A stretch of DNA of 16,271 bases. It comes from Clostridiales bacterium (GTDB taxonomy: Bacteria; Bacillota; Clostridia; Oscillospirales; Acutalibacteraceae). The notes below the pieces were generated by a model, which saw only the letters and a list, made by a program, of their open reading frames with translations, was not told where the DNA came from and made no database searches. Below are positions 1 to 8,020 of this stretch, one piece after another. The DNA is taken from assembly GCA_019418545.1 (NCBI GenBank), contig DYBQ01000052.1:1-16271 (forward strand), given 5' to 3'. Position numbers and translations under genes: made by a program. Numbering within the stretch: position 1 is the first letter of the stretch; every line of letters begins with the position of its first letter.

Positions 1-97
1 ATGGATTCCGAGTATTTTTAACGCAGTAGCTGGCGTTGATTGTAGGAAAAGACTAGAATTTCAACTTTTCAGATAGCCCCTAATATTATAGAAAATC

Positions 98-949
98 TTA
101 TTCCACTCTTCCGCGCTTGGGAGCAGCTGCTTCTACTGCATCAGCTGCCGTATCCAGCCAGGGAGCTTCCACCAATTCCACCAGACCCTTGTCACAATTC
201 ATGGCAATTGCCGGGTCAATCGGCATCTTTCCTAATACCGGCAGATGATACTTCGCGGCAACCTCATCCACATGGCTCTCGCCATACAGCTGAATTTTCT
301 TGCCGCAGTCAGGGCATTCCACATAGCTCATATTTTCCACCAGTCCAAGTACTGGAATGTCCATCATCTGTGCCATTCCCACGGCTTTGGAAACAATCAT
401 GGAAACCAGTTCCTGCGGAGAGGTGACAATAATAATGCCATCCAATGGCAAAGACTGGAACACAGTCAGGGGCACGTCGCCGGTTCCGGGAGGCATGTCC
501 ACAAACATATAGTCCACGTCTTTCCAAATCACATCCGTCCAAAACTGCTTAACCGTTCCGGCAATCACCGGGCCGCGCCATACCACAGGAGCACTTTCAT
601 CCTCCAGAAGCAGGTTAACGGAAATCATATCAATACCGGTTTTGGTAGTAGCGGGAATAATACCCAAATCTGTCCCCATCACCTGTTGTTTCACACCAAA
701 GCACTTGGGGATAGAATGGCCAGTAACATCAGCGTCCAAAATTGCGGTATGGTATCCCCGACGGTTCAAAATCACCGCCATCATAGAAGTGATGAGGGAT
801 TTTCCCACGCCGCCTTTGCCGCTGACAACGCCAATCACTTTTTTCACACTGCTCAGCGCATTGGGCTCTGCCAAAAGGCTCTGAGGTGCAGTACGGGAAG
901 CGCAATCACCCTGCTGGCAATTGCTGCAATCATGATTACATTCACTCAT
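98..949 (-). CDS. mrp: Mrp/NBP35 (ApbC)-family Fe-S cluster carrier P-loop ATPase
   Basis: A 283-residue cytosolic ATPase of the Mrp/NBP35 branch of the MinD/ParA (SIMIBI) class, which in characterised members binds and transfers [4Fe-4S] clusters to apo-enzymes. The deviant Walker A motif GKGGVGKS spans residues 44-51, with the signature first Lys (K45) and catalytic Lys (K50). It is followed by the DAD motif near 72-74 and DMPPGTGD near 151-158. The C-terminal CPDC (C212, C215) is the dimer-interface cluster-binding pair. A Cys-rich N-terminus (C4, C8, C11, C16) resembles the ferredoxin-like N-terminal extension of NBP35-type members. ATG start with an upstream GAGGAAAGGA purine run. It lies downstream of the two-component pair but behind a terminator, so it is probably transcribed separately. 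Length is normal for the family. The client proteins cannot be told from sequence. Confidence 0.95.
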   Translation of the reverse strand: MSECNHDCSNCQQGDCASRTAPQSLLAEPNALSSVKKVIGVVSGKGGVGKSLITSMMAVILNRRGYHTAILDADVTGHSIPKCFGVKQQVMGTDLGIIPATTKTGIDMISVNLLLEDESAPVVWRGPVIAGTVKQFWTDVIWKDVDYMFVDMPPGTGDVPLTVFQSLPLDGIIIVTSPQELVSMIVSKAVGMAQMMDIPVLGLVENMSYVECPDCGKKIQLYGESHVDEVAAKYHLPVLGKMPIDPAIAMNCDKGLVELVEAPWLDTAADAVEAAAPKRGRVE

Positions 950-982
950 GGATGTTTCATCCTTTCCTCATTATGGTCATCC

Positions 983-1014
983 AAACAAAAGCGGCGGACA
1001 CGCCTGCCCGCCGC
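983..1014 (-). terminator. Intrinsic terminator after the two-component operon
   Basis: A 7-bp perfect GC stem (GCGGCGG at 991-997, CCGCCGC at 1008-1014) with a 10-nt loop is followed on the minus strand by the tail TTTTGTTT (990 down to 983). It lies 41 bases past the histidine kinase stop and just before mrp, so it should separate the two transcripts. Confidence 0.85.
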
Positions 1015-1054
1015 CATGCGCTATTTTTAATAATATGCCCGAAAAAGGCACCTG

Positions 1055-2542
1055 TCAAGGGTTTCTGCCTGAGGACTCCAGCAATTTTTTCCCCTTCCGA
1101 TTTTCATCAGGAAATACCTGTTTCAGTTCAAACCAAAATACACTTCCTTTTCCAACCTCACTTTGTACTCCATACATTCCCCCGTGCAAATCCAAAATGG
1201 ATTTCACAATGGAGAGTCCAAGACCAGAGCCAACCTGTGCACGCTTGTGGGATTTGTCCACTTTATAATAGCGTTCCCAAATATCCTTCAGTTTATCCGC
1301 AGGAATTCCTTCACCGCTGTCGATTACTTCAACGCGTACAATTCCATCCCGAACTTTCTGACGCACACGAATCGTTTTGTCCGGGCCGGTATAATTGATG
1401 GCATTATTCACCAGATTGTATACCACCTGACTGATTTTCAGCTCGTCGGCATTGACATACACCTCTTCTTCGGCTTCAAAGGAAAAGAAGAAATCGGCCA
1501 TTTTGTCATATCGTGTCATAATCTCCCGGATGCTCTCCGTCAAATTAAACACCGACCGCTCCAGCGGAATGGCACCGGCCTGCAATTTAGAGAGGTCCAG
1601 CATATCATTCACCAGTGTTGTCAAACGCTTGGTCTCGTCAATAATAATCTGTACATTTTCCGGTGTGTTTTCTCCTGGAATATCCCGCATTACTTCACTA
1701 TATCCGGCAATCATGGTCAAAGGGGTACGTAAATCATGAGAAACATTGGCAATCAAATCGCGCCTCAGCTGTTCCACTTTTGAAAGCTCTTTGGCAGCAT
1801 ATTGCAGGGTGCTTCCCAGCTCGGCAATTTCCCGAAATCCCTTATCCTCAAATTCAATATGATATTCACCTGTTGCCAGTGTCTTGGCAGATTCATTGAT
1901 TTGGCGAATGGGTGCGGAAATCTTTTTAGCAATTAAAATTGCCAAACCAAATGCCAGCAAAATCATAACCACTGTCAAATACCAAAGCTGAATTTTCAGC
2001 GTATCAACCGTAGACTCCACAGGAACAATGCTGGTGTCCAAAATTAAAAGCCGGTTATCCCCGCCCTTTTCTTTAAATGTAGCAACATAAATCATATTTT
2101 CGGGCTGGCCATTGCTGTCATTTTGACTGTACAGATAAGTCCCTCCTCGGGAGGACGTTTCCATATAAATCTGTGCCAATTCTACCCAGCTCAGCCTATC
2201 CAAAAACGACGTAGGGGAAGATTTTTTCAAAATGGTCCACCTTCCCCGCTCATCTGACAACAGAATACTCATCTGTTTTTCCTGAGCAGCATTTGTAATC
2301 ACTTCTTCCATACGAAACAAGTTCATATTTTCCTGCTGCATCTGATTGGTAATGGATTCTCCTGTAGAGCGCAGCTCCTGGGTTTTAATCGAGCGGTAAA
2401 AGCTTTCCAAAAGAGCAATTTGAAAAACCCACAACAGTATGATAATCACGATGGTAAAAACAGCAAAACCAGAAAAAATTCCCCATCGAATTCCAATTTT
2501 TCCATGAAATTTGGAAAGGCTTTCACGATTTTTAAACTTCAA
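1055..2542 (-). CDS. Membrane sensor histidine kinase (HAMP-HisKA-HATPase)
   Basis: A 495-residue class-I sensor kinase. TM1 is about residues 20-45, followed by an extracytoplasmic sensor region of about 140 residues, TM2 at about 187-207, and a HAMP linker to about 260. The HisKA dimerisation domain has the phospho-acceptor H269 in VSHDLRTPL. The HATPase domain shows the N box (N376/N380/N383), G1 (DSGEG, 408-412) and G2 (GSGLGLS, 438-444). It should autophosphorylate on H269 and pass phosphate to the regulator encoded just upstream. The start is TTG at 2540-2542, inside the end of the regulator gene (11-bp overlap), with a G-rich GAGGGGTGGGG element upstream; no in-frame ATG occurs before residue 68, so TTG is preferred. 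The stimulus is unknown and the sensor domain shows no motif I recognise. No adjacent efflux or transport gene hints at the target. Confidence 0.95.
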   Translation of the reverse strand: MKFKNRESLSKFHGKIGIRWGIFSGFAVFTIVIIILLWVFQIALLESFYRSIKTQELRSTGESITNQMQQENMNLFRMEEVITNAAQEKQMSILLSDERGRWTILKKSSPTSFLDRLSWVELAQIYMETSSRGGTYLYSQNDSNGQPENMIYVATFKEKGGDNRLLILDTSIVPVESTVDTLKIQLWYLTVVMILLAFGLAILIAKKISAPIRQINESAKTLATGEYHIEFEDKGFREIAELGSTLQYAAKELSKVEQLRRDLIANVSHDLRTPLTMIAGYSEVMRDIPGENTPENVQIIIDETKRLTTLVNDMLDLSKLQAGAIPLERSVFNLTESIREIMTRYDKMADFFFSFEAEEEVYVNADELKISQVVYNLVNNAINYTGPDKTIRVRQKVRDGIVRVEVIDSGEGIPADKLKDIWERYYKVDKSHKRAQVGSGLGLSIVKSILDLHGGMYGVQSEVGKGSVFWFELKQVFPDENRKGKKLLESSGRNP

Positions 2543-3209
2543 AGCGGTACCCCACCCCTCTCAGGGTTACAATAAACTTACTGTAAGGCCCAAGGCTCTT
2601 CCGAAGCAGTTTAATGTGGGTATCCAGAGTTCTGTCATCCCCATAAAAATCATAACCCCACACATTGGTAATCAGCATTTCTCTTGTCAATGCAATATTT
2701 TTATTGGAAGCCATATAAAACAGTAAATCATATTCTTTTGGAGACAAATCTACCCGTTTTCCATCCACTTCCACCATCCGGCCGGTAAAGTCAATCACCA
2801 AGCCTTCCGCCCTCAAAATTTCTCTTCCATCATCCTGTACAGGATGAATCCGCTTCATAATGGCATGAATCCGCATCATCAGCTCTTTTGGAGAAAACGG
2901 CTTGACCACATAGTCATCTACTCCCAGTTCAAAACCGTGGATTTTATCATATTCTTCGCCTCTGGCCGAAAGCATCAGCACTGGTGTCCGGCAGGTTTTC
3001 CGAATTTCTGCCACTGCAGAAAATCCATCCAGTTCCGGCATCATAACATCCATAATAATCAAATCAAATTTGTCCGGGGATTCCCTGCACAAACGAACCG
3101 CTTCCATCCCGTCCTCAGCCTCTATAACCTCATCCCCTTCAAATTCTGCATATTTTCGAATCAACATGCGAATTTTGGCTTCATCATCCACTACCAACAG
3201 GCGTACCAT
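2532..3209 (-). CDS. OmpR/PhoB-family response regulator
   Basis: A 225-residue two-domain regulator. The receiver domain (1-120) carries the acidic pair D8/D9, phospho-acceptor D54 in IMDVMMPELDG, S81 and K103 (VVKPFSPKEL). The C-terminal winged-helix DNA-binding domain (about 128-225) ends in the usual TLRGVGYRFEV-type strand. ATG start with AGGAGTG 7 bases upstream. The gene overlaps the downstream kinase by 11 bp, indicating a translationally coupled cognate pair. It starts 92 bp after ptsI, with no convincing terminator between, so read-through from ptsI is possible. Target genes cannot be deduced. Confidence 0.96.
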   Translation of the reverse strand: MVRLLVVDDEAKIRMLIRKYAEFEGDEVIEAEDGMEAVRLCRESPDKFDLIIMDVMMPELDGFSAVAEIRKTCRTPVLMLSARGEEYDKIHGFELGVDDYVVKPFSPKELMMRIHAIMKRIHPVQDDGREILRAEGLVIDFTGRMVEVDGKRVDLSPKEYDLLFYMASNKNIALTREMLITNVWGYDFYGDDRTLDTHIKLLRKSLGPYSKFIVTLRGVGYRFEV

Positions 3210-3301
3210 ACTGCCACACTCCTATTTTCAAAAATTGTTTGTATTCTATCGCAAGAATGTGAAGACTTTATGATGAAAAACATGATAAAAACACTTTCTC
3301 A

Positions 3302-4942
3302 CTATGGCAGACGAATGGATTGAATCATGTGGCGGATTTCCAGCAAAGAAGCTGGTGCCACCGAAAGCTCCCGAACCCCAGCGGAAAGGAAAAAACGTGT
3401 CATATCAGGGTCAGCGGCAGCCTCCCCGCACACCGATACCCACAGCCCATGTTTTCTGCCATTTTTCACTGCAATTTCAATCAGTCTGCGTACTGCGGGA
3501 TGCCGGGCATCGCACATCGAACCTACATGAGGATTCTCCCGGTCGGCAGCCATGGTAAACTGAATCAAATCGTTGGTACCGATACTGAAAAAATCGGCAT
3601 ATGGCGCCAAAAGGTCACTAATCATCACTGCAGAAGGGGTTTCTATCATAATTCCAAATTCATATTCACGGCTAAAAGGCAAATGTTCCCGCTCCAACTG
3701 TGCAGCAGCCTCTTCCAGCAAATGGCGCACCGCCAACACTTCTTCCACAGAAGCTATCATAGGAATTAGAATTGCCAGCTTTCCATAGGCCGCAGCCCGA
3801 AGAAGTGCCCGCAGCTGGGTTAAAAACAGGCTCTGGTTTGCCAAGCAAAAACGAATAGAACGTCTTCCCATAGCGGGATTTTCCTCCCTTTCCATTTTCA
3901 GATAGGGAATCTGCTTGTCCGCTCCAATATCCAAGGTACGGATGACAACCCGTTTCCCCTGCATCTGCTCTAAAACCTTTCGATAGGAGTGGAATTGCTC
4001 CTCTTCAGTAGGAAGCCGTCCCCAAAACATAAACAAAAACTCCGAGCGGAAAAGCCCCACGCCATCCGCCCCAACATCCAGCACTTCCCCCATATCATTG
4101 GGATGGCTGATATTGGCTGCCAAATGAATCACCGTCCCATCCAGTGTTACGGCTTTCATCCCTTTATAGCATTCCAGCTCCTTTTGGCGTTCTTCATACT
4201 GCTGCGCCAGCCTGCGATAACGCCATAATGTTTCTTCATCCGGGTCTTGAATCAGTTTTCCGGTAAAGCCGTCCAAAATCACCTGGCTTCCATGTTTCAG
4301 GCAGGAAAACTCTTCTCCAATTCCGGTAATGGCAGGCACGCGCATCGAACGAGCCAAAATTGCTGAATGGGAAGTACGGGAGCCATTCCGAGTAATCATT
4401 CCTGCAATTCGTTCGGTATCCACTTGAATCATCTGGCTGGGCATGATTTCCTCAACTGCCAAAATCCCCTCCGCTTCTGAGGCCAGCCAGGGGGCCTGCA
4501 CTTCCCCTCTTTGTTCCCGCAGATAATAAAGCACCCGCTCTGTAATATCCCGTATATCCGCTCCCCGGGCTTTCATGTAGTCGTCATCAATTTCTTCAAA
4601 CAAACGGAAGAACCGTTCTCCGGCTTCCTGTACAGCAGTTTCCGCCGTTATTCCTTTTTCCATAATACAGTCATGGACTGCCAGAAAAAAATCCTGGTCC
4701 TGCAAAAGAGCCAAATGAATTTTAAAAATATCCGAATGATGCTCCCCAACTCTGGCAACTGCCCTGTGATACACCGAACTGATTTCCGTAGAGGCGCTCT
4801 CCCTGGCCTGCAAAAACCGGTTGATTTCCCAGTGAGGGTCCATGGCTTTTTCTGGAACTGTTATGGCATCCCTTGTCAAATTGAGATAAAGCTTTCCAAT
4901 CGCATATCCTTCCGATGCTGCAACCCCTTCAATGGTCTTCAT
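3302..4942 (-). CDS. ptsI: PTS Enzyme I (phosphoenolpyruvate-protein phosphotransferase)
   Basis: A 546-residue cytosolic Enzyme I, which takes phosphate from PEP and passes it to HPr, the first step of PTS sugar uptake. The N-terminal HPr-binding/phospho-His domain is followed by the active His (H192) in GSRTSHSAILARS. The PEP-utilising TIM barrel carries GLFRSEFLF, the RTLDIGADK segment, ENPAMGRRSIR, the metal/PEP site FGIMIETPSA, FFSIGTNDLIQ, and the catalytic Cys near residue 505 (SVCGEAAAD). Length is close to the usual 570. ATG start, with an AAGGGGGG-type ribosome site 6-14 bases upstream. No ptsH (HPr), EII or crr gene is in the window, so it is a stand-alone ptsI. A promoter-like sequence and a leader hairpin lie upstream. 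Function is certain at family level, since all catalytic residues are visible. Confidence 0.97.
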   Translation of the reverse strand: MKTIEGVAASEGYAIGKLYLNLTRDAITVPEKAMDPHWEINRFLQARESASTEISSVYHRAVARVGEHHSDIFKIHLALLQDQDFFLAVHDCIMEKGITAETAVQEAGERFFRLFEEIDDDYMKARGADIRDITERVLYYLREQRGEVQAPWLASEAEGILAVEEIMPSQMIQVDTERIAGMITRNGSRTSHSAILARSMRVPAITGIGEEFSCLKHGSQVILDGFTGKLIQDPDEETLWRYRRLAQQYEERQKELECYKGMKAVTLDGTVIHLAANISHPNDMGEVLDVGADGVGLFRSEFLFMFWGRLPTEEEQFHSYRKVLEQMQGKRVVIRTLDIGADKQIPYLKMEREENPAMGRRSIRFCLANQSLFLTQLRALLRAAAYGKLAILIPMIASVEEVLAVRHLLEEAAAQLEREHLPFSREYEFGIMIETPSAVMISDLLAPYADFFSIGTNDLIQFTMAADRENPHVGSMCDARHPAVRRLIEIAVKNGRKHGLWVSVCGEAAADPDMTRFFLSAGVRELSVAPASLLEIRHMIQSIRLP

Positions 4943-4989
4943 GCCTTTTACCCCCCTTCGGCATAAAACCGCCGACCTATCCTGCCCCA

Positions 4990-5037
4990 GGATAAAACAA
5001 AGGCACCGCCCTAAAAATGTATCTCGGGCAATGCCTT
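4990..5037 (-). terminator. Hairpin with T-rich tail between znuB and ptsI (terminator or leader attenuator)
   Basis: On the minus strand AAGGCA-TT-GCCC pairs with GGGC-GG-TGCCTT (arms 5026-5037 and 4999/5000-5011) around an A/T-rich loop, followed by TGTTTTAT. It could end the znuACB transcript. However, a good promoter lies upstream at 5054-5081, which would put the hairpin inside the ptsI leader, so an attenuator is an alternative. The T-tract is interrupted by a G, so strength is uncertain. Confidence 0.6.
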
Positions 5038-5053
5038 CTTTTTACTCTATTTT

Positions 5054-5081
5054 ATTGTAGCAAAATTCCTTTGAATGTCAA
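5054..5081 (-). promoter_or_regulatory. Candidate sigma-A promoter for ptsI
   Basis: On the minus strand TTGACA (5076-5081), a 16-bp spacer and TACAAT (5054-5059) predict a start near 5046, leaving a leader of about 104 nt before the ptsI ATG. The leader contains the 4999-5037 hairpin, a small hairpin of ATCCT/AGGAT arms around GGGGC, and TCGGC/GCCGA arms just before the ribosome site. Confidence 0.6.
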
Positions 5082-5179
5082 GACAATGTTTAGCTAAAAG
5101 CACATAATTCATCGACAGGATTCATGCTTTTTTCATAAGAGTGCAACAAACAATATGCAAGCGCCCCCTATTTGGCTCG

Positions 5180-6022
5180 TTATCCTCTCCTCAATCTGGC
5201 AAAAAGGAACGTTCCAAAGAAAATAACCGCTGCCATCAGCACAATGGTTCCACCAGTAGCAATTCCCAAATAGTAGGAAAGAATCAGCCCAGACACGCCG
5301 GATACCAAAGAAATCATAACGGAATATCCATGATAAGCGGCACTGTTTTTCGCCAAATTCCGTGCAGCAGCAGCAGGAAGAACGAGCAGGGAATTAATAA
5401 TCAAAATTCCAACCCACTTGATAGAAATGGTAACAATTACCGCCAGCACAATGGCAAAAAGGCGGTTTACCACCCGCACACGAATATTTTTCCCTGCTGC
5501 AAGGTCCTCATTCAGGCTGGTCAAAAGCAGCTTATTATAGCCAAATATCCAAACCAACACAACACCAATCAAAATCACTAGCAGCAGCAGCAATTCCTGT
5601 GGCTGTACGGTCAAAATATCCCCAATTAAATAAGCCGAATATTTCGAAAATCCGCCGCTGGCAGAAAGCAGCACCACTCCCAGCGCAAGTCCGGTAGCCG
5701 AAAACACGCCGATAATCGTGTCTGCCGAAGAGTTTCCCGACTCCAACACAGCCGAAATTCCCAAAGCAAACAGCAAAGCAAACCCCAGCATGGATATCAG
5801 GTAATTGTCCACCCCCATCAACACGCCAATTGCAATTCCCGTCAGCGCAGAATGTCCCAAAGCATCAGAGAAAAACGACATCCGGTTGCTGACCACCGCC
5901 GTCCCTACCAGTCCAAAAAGGGGCGAAATCAACAGCACTGCCAGCAGCGCATTTTTCATAAATTCAAATTCTGTCCATTCAAAGGGAAGGAGTGTATCGA
6001 TAATCCCATATATAAATTCCAT
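5180..6022 (-). CDS. znuB: Zinc/manganese-type ABC transporter permease (ZnuB-like)
   Basis: An integral-membrane permease of the ABC-3 family, forming the transmembrane channel of a high-affinity divalent-metal importer with ZnuC and ZnuA. About 280 residues and multiple hydrophobic segments are visible, with the family-typical SFFSDALGHSALTGIAIG region near the N-terminus and IKWVGILIINSLLVLPAAAARN in the middle. Two adjacent ATGs (6023-6025 and 6020-6022) overlap the znuC stop (ATGATG/TGA). GGAGGG at 6028-6033 is 5 bases from the second and only 2 from the first, so the start at 6022 is chosen. An upstream in-frame reading to 6064 lies wholly within znuC and is unlikely. The overlap implies translational coupling. 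The metal is inferred from the His-rich ZnuA; the permease alone does not show it. Confidence 0.93.
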   Translation of the reverse strand: MEFIYGIIDTLLPFEWTEFEFMKNALLAVLLISPLFGLVGTAVVSNRMSFFSDALGHSALTGIAIGVLMGVDNYLISMLGFALLFALGISAVLESGNSSADTIIGVFSATGLALGVVLLSASGGFSKYSAYLIGDILTVQPQELLLLLVILIGVVLVWIFGYNKLLLTSLNEDLAAGKNIRVRVVNRLFAIVLAVIVTISIKWVGILIINSLLVLPAAAARNLAKNSAAYHGYSVMISLVSGVSGLILSYYLGIATGGTIVLMAAVIFFGTFLFARLRRG

Positions 6023-6813
6023 CATAACCCTCCAAGTCCAAAAATTTCCTGTACCTCTGGGCATGCCAGCACTTCATCGGGCGTTCCCTGGGAAAGGATG
6101 GTTCTATCCAGAACGGCGGCCCTGGTGGCATACCGGCGCACATGAGAAAGGTCATGAGAAACCAGAATAATCGGCATATGATATTCACTGCGCAGAGAGG
6201 TCACCAAATCATAAAACAGGCTGATACCTTTTCTATCCACTGCAGAAACCGGCTCATCCAGCAGCAGCAAGTCCGGCATAGGGTCCAGGGCAAAAGCCAG
6301 CAGTACCCGCTGTAATTCTCCACCGGACAGGCTGCCTAAACGTTTGGGCAGCAGTGAGGGGCTTCCTCCTACTTTTTTCAGCATCATACCCGCTTTTTTT
6401 TGGGCAGCCTCCGAGTTTCCCAGCCATACCGGACGGCGGGAATGGTTGGCACAAAGCAAATCCGCCGCTGTAACTGGCGCGGAGCGGTCAAAGTCCAATC
6501 TTTGGGGCACATACCCAATTTTAGGCTTTTGCACCCGCTCACCACGGCCATTATGAAATATAATTTCTCCCGTATAAGCACACCGTCCCAACAAAGCTTT
6601 GAGCAGTGTAGTTTTTCCGGCGCCATTACGGCCAATCAAAGCCAAAATTTCTCCATGCCGTACTTCTAAATCAATATGGTCAAGAATCAGGCCATCGTGT
6701 TTTTTTACGCTCAGCCCCCGAATTCGTACGCTGCACTGACAGGTTTTCGAGGCGGGATTCGTTGTTTGCATACACTCAAAATCCTTTCCAACAATTTTTC
6801 CAGACAAAGGCAT
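6022..6813 (-). CDS. znuC: Zinc/manganese-type ABC transporter ATP-binding protein (ZnuC-like)
   Basis: The ATPase subunit of the metal importer. It shows Walker A GRNGAGKTT, Q-loop YVPQR, ABC signature LSGGELQR, Walker B LLLLDEP and H-loop SHDLSH, in the right order and spacing. The frame is open back to a TTG at 6831, but ATG at 6811-6813 has GGAGA 7 bases upstream and is preferred (263 residues). A later ATG at 6769-6771 also has a plausible GGAAAGGA site, so the first 14 residues are uncertain. The N-terminal stretch before the ABC fold is longer than in most ZnuC proteins and carries a few Cys residues of unknown significance. The gene sits between znuA (35-bp gap) and znuB (overlap) in one operon. 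Confidence 0.94.
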   Translation of the reverse strand: MPLSGKIVGKDFECMQTTNPASKTCQCSVRIRGLSVKKHDGLILDHIDLEVRHGEILALIGRNGAGKTTLLKALLGRCAYTGEIIFHNGRGERVQKPKIGYVPQRLDFDRSAPVTAADLLCANHSRRPVWLGNSEAAQKKAGMMLKKVGGSPSLLPKRLGSLSGGELQRVLLAFALDPMPDLLLLDEPVSAVDRKGISLFYDLVTSLRSEYHMPIILVSHDLSHVRRYATRAAVLDRTILSQGTPDEVLACPEVQEIFGLGGL

Positions 6814-6848
6814 CTCTTTGTCTCCGTTCAAAAAGTTTTCGATAAAAC

Positions 6849-7799
6849 TTACGCCAAGGCCTGTTTCAGCACTTCGAGATTCGCCCGCATAGCATCCAAA
6901 TAGGCATCGGCATTTTCTTCTCCTGTTACGGCTGGGTCCAATGTATAAAGGGTAGCGCCGCTTTCTTTTGAAATCACCTGTGCAGCCGACTGGGAATATT
7001 GAGGCTCTGCAAAAACCGACTTAACCCCTGTCTCCCGAATTAGCCGAATAGTATCCGCCAATTCCCGGGCACTGGGCTGGCTGTCAGGCTCCCGGTTCAC
7101 CACTTCCACAATATTTAAGTCGAATTCTTCTGCAAAATAGGGGAATGCCTCATGGAATGTGACAATATCCCGATTGGGAAGCCCATCCAGCTCCCGATGC
7201 ATTTCATCCCGCAAGTCCGAAAGCTTTTGAATATAAGCATCGCCGTTTTTCCGATACTCAGCAGCCCGTTTGGAATCCAGTTTCTCCAGTGCTTCCGTCA
7301 CGTTTTCCACTTGCTGAATACAGTTTGAAATACTCACCCACACATGGGCATTATAGTCCTCTTCTTCATGGTCATGCCCTTCGTGGTCGTGAACCTCCTC
7401 TTCTCCTGACACCAACAGAGAAATCCCCTCACTGGCATTGATTACCGGCAATGAGGGTAACTGCTGCAAAACCTTGTCTAAAAAGCTTTCCATGCCGGCT
7501 CCGTTAATAATAAAGGCGTCTGCCGTTTCCAGATTTTTCATATCTTTATTCTGCAATTGATAATCATGGAGGCAACCGGTCTGTTGGCCTGCCATGTTCG
7601 AAACTTCCACTCCTTCAATTCCCTGTGTAACATTCAATGCAATGATATACATAGGATAGAAAGAAGTCACAATTTGAAACTCTGCTTTCTTCTCCTGACG
7701 CGGCATACAGCCCGAAAGCCCACACAATAAAACAGCCGGTATCAATGCGATTGCCGCCAAGCGGCACATATACCGGCTCAATGATGATAGTACTTTCAT
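6849..7799 (-). CDS. znuA: Zinc-binding lipoprotein, ABC transporter substrate-binding component (ZnuA/cluster A-I)
   Basis: A 316-residue lipoprotein that captures the metal outside the membrane and delivers it to ZnuBC. The signal peptide ends in the lipobox LSGC, with lipid-modified C31. Predicted metal ligands of the cluster A-I fold are H78 (GCLHDYQL), H152 (NAHVW), H216 (TFHEAFPYF) and D288 (YTLDPA). The acidic His-rich loop at 133-148 (HDHEGHDHEEED) precedes the second ligand; such loops are typical of zinc-specific rather than manganese-specific members. ATG start with a perfect AGGAGG at 7805-7810. It is the first gene of the operon, directly behind an inverted-repeat operator and consensus promoter, as expected for zinc-repressed uptake. 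No zur gene is present in the window. Confidence 0.95.
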   Translation of the reverse strand: MKVLSSLSRYMCRLAAIALIPAVLLCGLSGCMPRQEKKAEFQIVTSFYPMYIIALNVTQGIEGVEVSNMAGQQTGCLHDYQLQNKDMKNLETADAFIINGAGMESFLDKVLQQLPSLPVINASEGISLLVSGEEEVHDHEGHDHEEEDYNAHVWVSISNCIQQVENVTEALEKLDSKRAAEYRKNGDAYIQKLSDLRDEMHRELDGLPNRDIVTFHEAFPYFAEEFDLNIVEVVNREPDSQPSARELADTIRLIRETGVKSVFAEPQYSQSAAQVISKESGATLYTLDPAVTGEENADAYLDAMRANLEVLKQALA

Positions 7800-7810
7800 G
7801 AAGACCTCCT

Positions 7811-7831
7811 AAATGCAAACGATTTGCATTT
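7811..7831 (-). promoter_or_regulatory. Candidate Zur/Fur-family operator (9-3-9 inverted repeat) for znuACB
   Basis: AAATGCAAA (7811-7819) and TTTGCATTT (7823-7831) form a perfect inverted repeat around CGA. The core TGCAAACGATTTGCA has the 15-bp, 7-1-7-like layout seen for Fur-family boxes. It abuts the AGGAGG of znuA and covers the predicted transcription start near 7828, ideal for repression. Assignment to Zur is inferred from the zinc operon; the repeat itself is directly visible. Confidence 0.75.
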
Positions 7832-7834
7832 GTA

Positions 7835-7863
7835 ATCATACTGCGAACCCGCTCTTCTGTCAA
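7835..7863 (-). promoter_or_regulatory. Sigma-A promoter of the znuACB operon
   Basis: On the minus strand TTGACA (7858-7863), an exact 17-bp spacer (7841-7857) and TATGAT (7835-7840). The predicted start at about 7828 gives a leader of about 29 nt to the znuA ATG. Confidence 0.85.
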
Positions 7864-8001
7864 CCCCAAACAAAATGTAAATATTATATGAAAACAGGAA
7901 AAACCACAATCGGACGCATGGGATGTCCTTAGAAGAAGCAGGAATCTGCCAGTATGGACTGGACGGAAAAAACACGGAAATCCCGACGGAATCCAGCCTC
8001 A

Positions 8002-8020
8002 AAGGGAATTGGTTTCCCTT
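8002..8020 (+). promoter_or_regulatory. Inverted repeat overlapping the xpaC promoter -35 (candidate operator)
   Basis: AAGGGAA (8002-8008) and TTCCCTT (8014-8020) are a perfect 7-bp inverted repeat with a 5-base centre. Its right arm shares the first two bases of the -35 hexamer at 8019-8024, so a bound protein would affect RNA polymerase directly. The regulator is unknown. Confidence 0.5.

Noticed and set aside
20..37. AACGC/GCGTT small hairpin at the left edge
   Set aside because: Only 5 bp, with no T-tract on the relevant strand; not enough for a terminator or other call.
245..1030. 261-residue plus-strand open frame opposite mrp
   Set aside because: It lies antisense to a clearly recognised Mrp ATPase, has low-complexity His/Asn-rich content typical of an antisense frame, and has no ribosome site or family resemblance.
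3267..3289. A/T-rich hairpin between ptsI and the response regulator
   Set aside because: The arms pair with a central mismatch but are weak, and no T-tract follows on the minus strand, so I do not call it a terminator.
5102..5140. AAAAGCA/TGCTTTT hairpin after znuB
   Set aside because: The weak A/T stem has a long unpaired loop; it might assist znu termination but cannot be supported alone.
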